Shown in pieces: positions 59,196 through 64,000 of a DNA stretch of 64,000 nucleotides. Source of the stretch: Patiria pectinifera. Its lineage: Eukaryota; Echinodermata; Asteroidea; Valvatida; Asterinidae. Location of the stretch: contig CM057140.1 in NCBI GenBank assembly GCA_029964075.1, positions 7,954,643-8,018,642 on the forward strand, written 5' to 3'. Position 1 is the first letter of the stretch. Every line of letters begins with the position of its first letter. The position numbers and the translations under genes are program-made. Below the pieces are notes generated by a model, which was not told where the DNA came from, ran no database searches, and saw only the letters and a program-made list of their open reading frames with translations.

Positions 59196-59351
59196 TGGCA
59201 CGTGATGGTGAATGGACCAGTGAGCCTTCGGCTCTTGATCATGAATATGTATGAGGTATAGTAATTTGCTTTAATTACTATACCTAATACATATACGAGT
59301 CGTGATCGAGAGCCCTTGAACTGTCACTGGTCAATTCACCATCATGTGCCA
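59196..59351. mobile_element. 156-bp palindromic miniature element
   Basis: TGGCACGTGATGGTGAAT mirrored by ATTCACCATCATGTGCCA; arms (~72 bp) continue through CTTGATCA/TGATCGAG to TAGTAATT-TGCTTT-AATTACTA at the centre. Confidence 0.88.
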
Positions 59352-59759
59352 AAATAATATCTGCCAAATTTCGTTGGCGATTTACGAATTATGTAGTAGA
59401 TGGATCGGAATTCAACAGGCCCCTATGACAATTAAAGGGACACTGGGTCCTGGAACAGCCCAATTGGGATACAAAACGCGCTTTGAACGAGATGATGTTA
59501 ATCGGAAAGAACATTTAAAAATAAGATATAAACCAACCTCGTCCCCAGTGCTTACTTTATTTCCAACCTCGTTTCCAATAGTAAGCCCTGGATAGGAAAC
59601 TTTCTTCCTGTATCCTGATTCGATACCGCAATTGGCTTGAAATGGATTTATCGTGTAATAGCTTGGTGTTGTTATTCACAACGCCTTCTCGAAAATATTA
59701 ATTTCCTTTCCAATTTGTTAATATTAATATGAAATGTGATACTGCATGTTGTCTCGTTA

Positions 59760-60275
59760 AAGGGAATATACATCATTTGCTTTTGCTGTAATTTTCAGAA
59801 ATGGATGGAATTGGGGGGTTGGAAATATATAGCAAATATAGTTACGCTGACTTTTTTGAGGTTTTGGGTTCGAAAATGCTATAAAAACAAAGAAAAACAA
59901 TCATTTTCCTGTAGTCTGGTTCCCTGACTCCATATAAGAAGAAACAGAGCAGTGTACATACATTGGGGAATTGTAAGGTCAGGGAACCAGTCTAGCTGGC
60001 TTGTACTCGTTCATAGGTGTGTAATCGATTGCAAACAAGTGCGATGGTCAATTGGGGCCAGTATTTGAAAAAAAGCCAGTTTTTTCCAACGCTGGTCGGC
60101 CGACCAGCATTTGAAATTGATACAAAAATACCACTTTTCTTGAAAATGACAGTATACCAGGTGCCATGATTTTACAGGATGCTTTACACTGTCATTCACT
60201 AAACGTCCAGCAAGGTATTTCAAAATGATTTGGTAGTTTTATTTTTTGATGTTTGCAAATGTTGTATTTTCCCTT
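59760..60275. mobile_element. Second-level insertion with TA target
   Basis: AAGGGAATATACATCATTTG mirrored by CAAATGTTGTATTTTCCCTT, flanked by TA on both sides. Copy 1 shows the empty site (CTCGATAAGATCG), which proves insertion. A TA target suggests a Tc1/mariner-like or PIF-like miniature element. Confidence 0.9.
59912..59994. mobile_element. Third-level 83-bp hairpin element
   Basis: TAGTCTGGTTCCCTGAC mirrored by GTCAGGGAACCAGTCTA inside the second-level insertion. Confidence 0.75.
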
Positions 60276-60587
60276 TAAGATCGTAACAGTTTAATTAAAA
60301 TAAAATCGTGTTTTCGTAACTCACGCCATGCTCGCGCTGCGACGAATTGATTCTGTTTTTACCCCAGACACCGCATACAAAAACAAACGCAAATGTAACG
60401 CACAGGTAGGCACCAGACTACTCCTCATTTGCATTCGTGTTCAAAAATCTTGCACATGCAAATGATCCAATACCAGGGTGAGAGAGCAGGTAGTGGTGGG
60501 CGCGTACTGCTCGACATCCTGGGGACGAGGTTGGATATAAACATCCACCCAACTATCCTTTAACAACGGGGCGTTTTGTGTTATTAA

Positions 60588-60752
60588 GGGAATAAATGTG
60601 TGCTCCGGAGGTTTTTATCACTCTGTTTAATACAACTTAGAGTCTGGGTGCTGATAATTACCCGAGCCGGAGGCGAGGGTAATTATCAGCACCCAGACTC
60701 TAAGTGGTATTAAACAGAGTGATAAATACCGACCGAACACACATTTATTCCC
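60588..60752. mobile_element. 165-bp palindromic miniature element
   Basis: GGGAATAAATGTGTG...AGAGTCTGGGTGCTGATAAT mirrored by ATTATCAGCACCCAGACTCT...CACACATTTATTCCC, with a short GAGCCGGAGGCGAG centre. Confidence 0.88.
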
Positions 60753-60930
60753 ATTCATAAATACCTTTTCGGTAAAAATAAGATCAAACAATTCGTTAAA
60801 AAAATCCTGATTTTGTTCAGCAAGTTCACTTCATGCTTTTTGAAACATCCCTCTAGAAAAATAATGGAATATTCAGCTGGCAAGTAAGATGTAAACAACC
60901 CTTTTATGGAGATTGACGCGCGCGTAGCAT

Positions 60931-60965
60931 GTTCTGCGCGACATGGACGCGATGTCGCGCAGAAC
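60931..60965. repeat. Perfect 14-bp stem hairpin
   Basis: GTTCTGCGCGACAT, loop GGACGCG, ATGTCGCGCAGAAC. Confidence 0.85.
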
Positions 60966-60969
60966 GCAC

Positions 60970-62700
60970 CTGGGGCGTTGCGTTTTGAATTTAGAACTAT
61001 AATACTTTGACTCGCTGGTAGTGTTGCGCATGCCTACGTGAGGACTGAGAACGTTCAACCAATAAAACGGTAAGAGGCACTGGATTTTTAGGAGTCCACA
61101 TTTTATGTGACACTGGAAAAGTGTTTAAGACCAGCTAGCCATGTCTTTATCATCCGTTTAAGACCGGCCACGTGACGGGCTCTCGACCAATAGGAATAGC
61201 TAAACTGTCTGAGGTATTTATGAATCCTGTATTATGCTAACAACTGGGCGTTTTGTGTTATTCCTGTATTATGCGTGCGAAAACGAATTTCGGGGTCCAC
61301 TTTTGCGACCCCATAAATTCGAGCTGTTTTGATGCTAGTTGTGATTTCATTCGTAAAGTGTTCGCCTTTTGCGGACGTTGATGAAACCATATTTTTTGCA
61401 TTGGTGATTGGTCACCGCTGTTCCGCTGGCATCATTGTTCGATTCTGTATTCCAAAGTCAGTGCGCCCTCAATAAGTTATGTTTTGTAGTTGGCTAGAAT
61501 CCAATCTGACCTTGACAATCACACGACTACTTCCGCCTTGTATGGCGTTCTCAGCATTTGATACCTATCCACCGTCCGATCAGCACTACAAATGCTGGAT
61601 CGGGACCGACAATTAACTGTTACTAAGGCGGGACCTACCCATGCCGATTGAGGAACACGGTAATAATAAATTCCCTTTTTTTTTCGAGTTGAAAAAGCTA
61701 TACATAATGGGCCTATAGGCCTACTCATAGTACAGACATCATAGAGAGCTAGAGGCGTACTGTTATCAGCTAGATACTTAACTAATGAAGTAATAAACTT
61801 CTAAAGTTCAACTTTTATGTCGACGAAAATATACAGCTAGTTTAAAGTGGGGCACACAGGGAATTGGATATAAAATCAAGACACTCCAAATGTATCTTGG
61901 GTTAAGCCAGTGCATGAAAGCGTGAGTCCAGGGTTCCTTAATGCACAGACGTGTGTGATTATGTCCCCCGTCTTTACAGTTTGTTGTTTTCAGGAAATTT
62001 CAATAGAATCAAATTAATGACATGGGAACAAAGTTAAAACAGAACAAACTAAAAAATGAGATATTTGAAGGATTTGAACTGGTGTGGCAACAACAGCTGA
62101 AATGTTACCTTAGTTCGGAGTTCAGTTCAAAAATTGACAAAATGTGTGCCTAGCTCCATGCTTCTTGCAGCGTTCAATTTGTTGTTTGTGAGTTACCTAG
62201 AAAAAATAGCCAACAAGTAAATTACATATCTTTTGGTTAACAATCATCTATTTATCAAGTAAACTTTGTTCTTATGAGTGTTTTCTAATATGTTTCGATT
62301 TTCTCCACAATCGTGTCTAATAGAAATAAAAAAAAATGAAAAGTGGATTATTTATTGCATACATCACCTTTATTTCTGTATAGTTGCAATTGTTCATCTA
62401 TTTTGGTGAGCGGGGGGTGAAAAGGTCGGGGTCGGTAGGCGTACTATCAACGGACTCACTCAAGCGATGCTTGGTTGGTAGGCTATCCTTGGATCATTTG
62501 GATCATTCTATGGAAAGCCGCAATGCATTGCTTTTCATTTGTACTAACCAGTACAATGGAAAACAACTAAAGGCAGTTCGCTTAAACCGTGCACGCGTAC
62601 GCCAACACCTTACCATCATATTAGTAACAAGCATAAGTAATAGTCGAAGTAGAGGTTTGCGTTTGTATTCTATAACCCAGGGTGTGATGGGGCGCTGAAG
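60970..62700. other. Intergenic, no gene recognised
   Basis: GGGCGTTTTGTGTTATT, seen just before the palindrome at about 60568, recurs near 61247. A 104-codon frame at 62384-62698 has no recognised domain. Confidence 0.4.
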
Positions 62701-62704
62701 CACG

Positions 62705-62880
62705 CTGATACTATACTGTGATCGTCGCGTTTCAAGTTCTTTCTTTCCCTGATACTGTGATCGTCGCGTTTCAAGTTCTTTCTTTCCCTGATACTGTGAT
62801 CGTCGCGTTTCTTTCTTTCTTCATATCAGCGGGAGCACGCTGATAATACTGTAATCGTCACGTTTCTTTCTATGATCGTT
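62705..62880. repeat. ~39-bp tandem repeat
   Basis: ATACTGTGATCGTCGCGTTT plus CAAGTTCTTTCTTTCCCT, about three copies and decayed further units; another single unit lies at 63651. Confidence 0.88.
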
Positions 62881-62914
62881 GCGTTTATTTCTTTCTTTAT
62901 TATCAGCCGTGATA

Positions 62915-63102
62915 GGGCTTCGTGCACAAGTACCCCATCAACAACCAGAAAATGAGAGTTGGGGTGACCTGGATTGGTTCCCGATCATTGATCTCCATAT
63001 ACACAGACATATGGACTTCAATGTTCCCGATCCATCCACTGCGAATTTCGAATGTATCCGAAGTTATTGGAGGCGGGGATTAGTCTCGGAGACCATCGCA
63101 AG
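62915..63102 (+). other. Orphan open stretch, possible exon or relic
   Basis: Uninterrupted frame encoding LRAQVPHQQPENESWGDLDW and then PIIDLHIHRHMDFNVPDPS. Its composition is more protein-like than the surroundings, but no domain is recognised. It begins after a polypyrimidine/AG stretch and is cut off by the repeat at 63105. Confidence 0.25.
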
Positions 63103-63104
63103 TC

Positions 63105-63198
63105 AACCTCGTCCCCAGGGTGTCGAGCAGTACGCGCCCACCACTACCTGCTAATGGAAACGAGGTTGGAAATAAAGTAAGCACTACGGACGGGATTG
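63105..63198. mobile_element. CAACCTCGTCCCCAG element, copy 3, internally deleted
   Basis: Joins the reverse complement of the right end (CAACCTCGTCCCCAGGGTGT...) directly to that of the left end (GGAAACGAGGTTGGAAATAA) with ~390 bp missing; the far terminus has decayed to CGGACGGGATTG. Confidence 0.8.
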
Positions 63199-63199
63199 A

Positions 63200-64000
63200 A
63201 TTTGAACTGTATTCGCGCGCCGGCGACGCCTGACGCTCACGCAAAGACAGTAGCCAATAGCATTCAGGAAGTCGTATGTAGGCCGCGCGAATTATGCGCA
63301 CGCTGTGTGTCCCGTCCACGCATAGACATCCACGACACAGACATAGTCAGCCTCAACCTCGTTCCCATGGGTACGAGATCTTGCTGCGCCATGTTGTTTC
63401 CCATCATGTCTTGCGCGATCTTAACCCCTGGATTTGTCTCATTTAAATGTGTCAAAATATGGCACATTGCGTACGGTACCGACTGGCTCCATGCACGCAA
63501 AATATCGCTGCAATGCGCGTAGTCTGGACCAAATGATGCTGACTTAGATTCGTCGCAACCAGGCCGATTACGTACAAGTCTTATACCAGCCGGAGTTCGA
63601 CTGAAGTTCACGAACAAAAATGACTATCTAACGACTTGTCATCAAGTCTAATACTGTGATCGTCACGTTTCTTTCTTTCTTTGGGCAAACGCTCACAAGA
63701 ACGCTATAGAGGGTCCAATAAACATTGTGCATTAAGAATCACTGATTTTCTCAACAGTTGGTCAGACTAAGCTCATCACATTTTATGTTATTTTAAAGCC
63801 TATGGTCTTGTTTATAATTGGTGAAAATATCAAGAAAAATCCATCCATGGAAAGCAGAGATATCGTTGATTTTGTAAGGCTATATTATTTTCCTCCTGCA
63901 CAATTAGAATCCTGTAGTTAAGCATGTTAACAAAGAACGTCAAAAGGGTCTATACAACATTGACGCTCGAGTAATTTGCAATTAGAGCAGTTACCACGTG
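63200..64000. other. Intergenic, no gene recognised
   Basis: Frames at 63196-63617 on both strands have no recognisable domain; the rest is AT-rich. Confidence 0.4.

Larger units (their letters stand above)
59534..60533. mobile_element. CAACCTCGTCCCCAG miniature element, copy 2, with nested insertions
   Basis: Ends CAACCTCGTCCCCAG / TGGGGACGAGGTTG with exact 9-bp duplication GATATAAAC at 59525-59533 and 60534-60542. Apart from an insertion at 59760-60275 it is colinear with copy 1 (42288-42774). Confidence 0.93.

Overview
This is a repeat-rich piece of an animal nuclear genome. The gene is intron-rich, with GT-AG introns and exon-shuffled phase-1 EGF modules. The repeats are non-LTR, hAT-like, P-like and foldback elements. 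Together with a fibrinogen-like relic, this suggests a marine invertebrate deuterostome (echinoderm, hemichordate or amphioxus). That placement is an inference from gene and repeat style, not from a match.

The one apparently intact host gene lies on the minus strand at 13133-34936. I traced 23 coding exons whose splice sites and phases all agree. Together they give 4116 nt, or 1371 residues plus a stop. The protein is an adhesion G-protein-coupled receptor. In order it has a signal peptide, a short EMI-like module, three EGF-like modules, a ~600-residue beta-rich ectodomain of unrecognised type, a GAIN domain ending in a well-formed GPS (cleavage expected at HT/S), seven membrane helices and a ~75-residue tail. 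Its introns are loaded with mobile elements.

Left flank (1-13132): a broken CR1-like LINE (1160-2790), a tandemly duplicated TIR element (3557-4710), a broken fibrinogen-like domain on the minus strand (5836-6375), small G-tract hAT elements, and a palindromic short-repeat array (8090-8690). Right flank (34937-64000): no intact gene was recognised. It holds a 4.66-kb TIR element with exact 9-bp target duplications that carries a higher-order A-B-B tandem array (37604-42262). It also holds two oppositely oriented copies of a foldback element built on a CAACTCGTACG minisatellite, a 0.95-kb near-complete inverted repeat (46384-47331), and a mirrored TTCGGACTATCGAAC array. A 5.4-kb P-element-like transposon with exact 8-bp target duplications (53637-59015) contains a broken THAP-domain transposase exon and nested insertions. 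A three-level nest of miniature elements lies at 59534-60533.

The recurring oddity is a style of non-autonomous element: short direct repeats run inward from one end and the same repeats run back, reverse-complemented, from the other end. At least seven loci show it, with unrelated repeat units. I saw no LTR, retroviral or Polinton remains.
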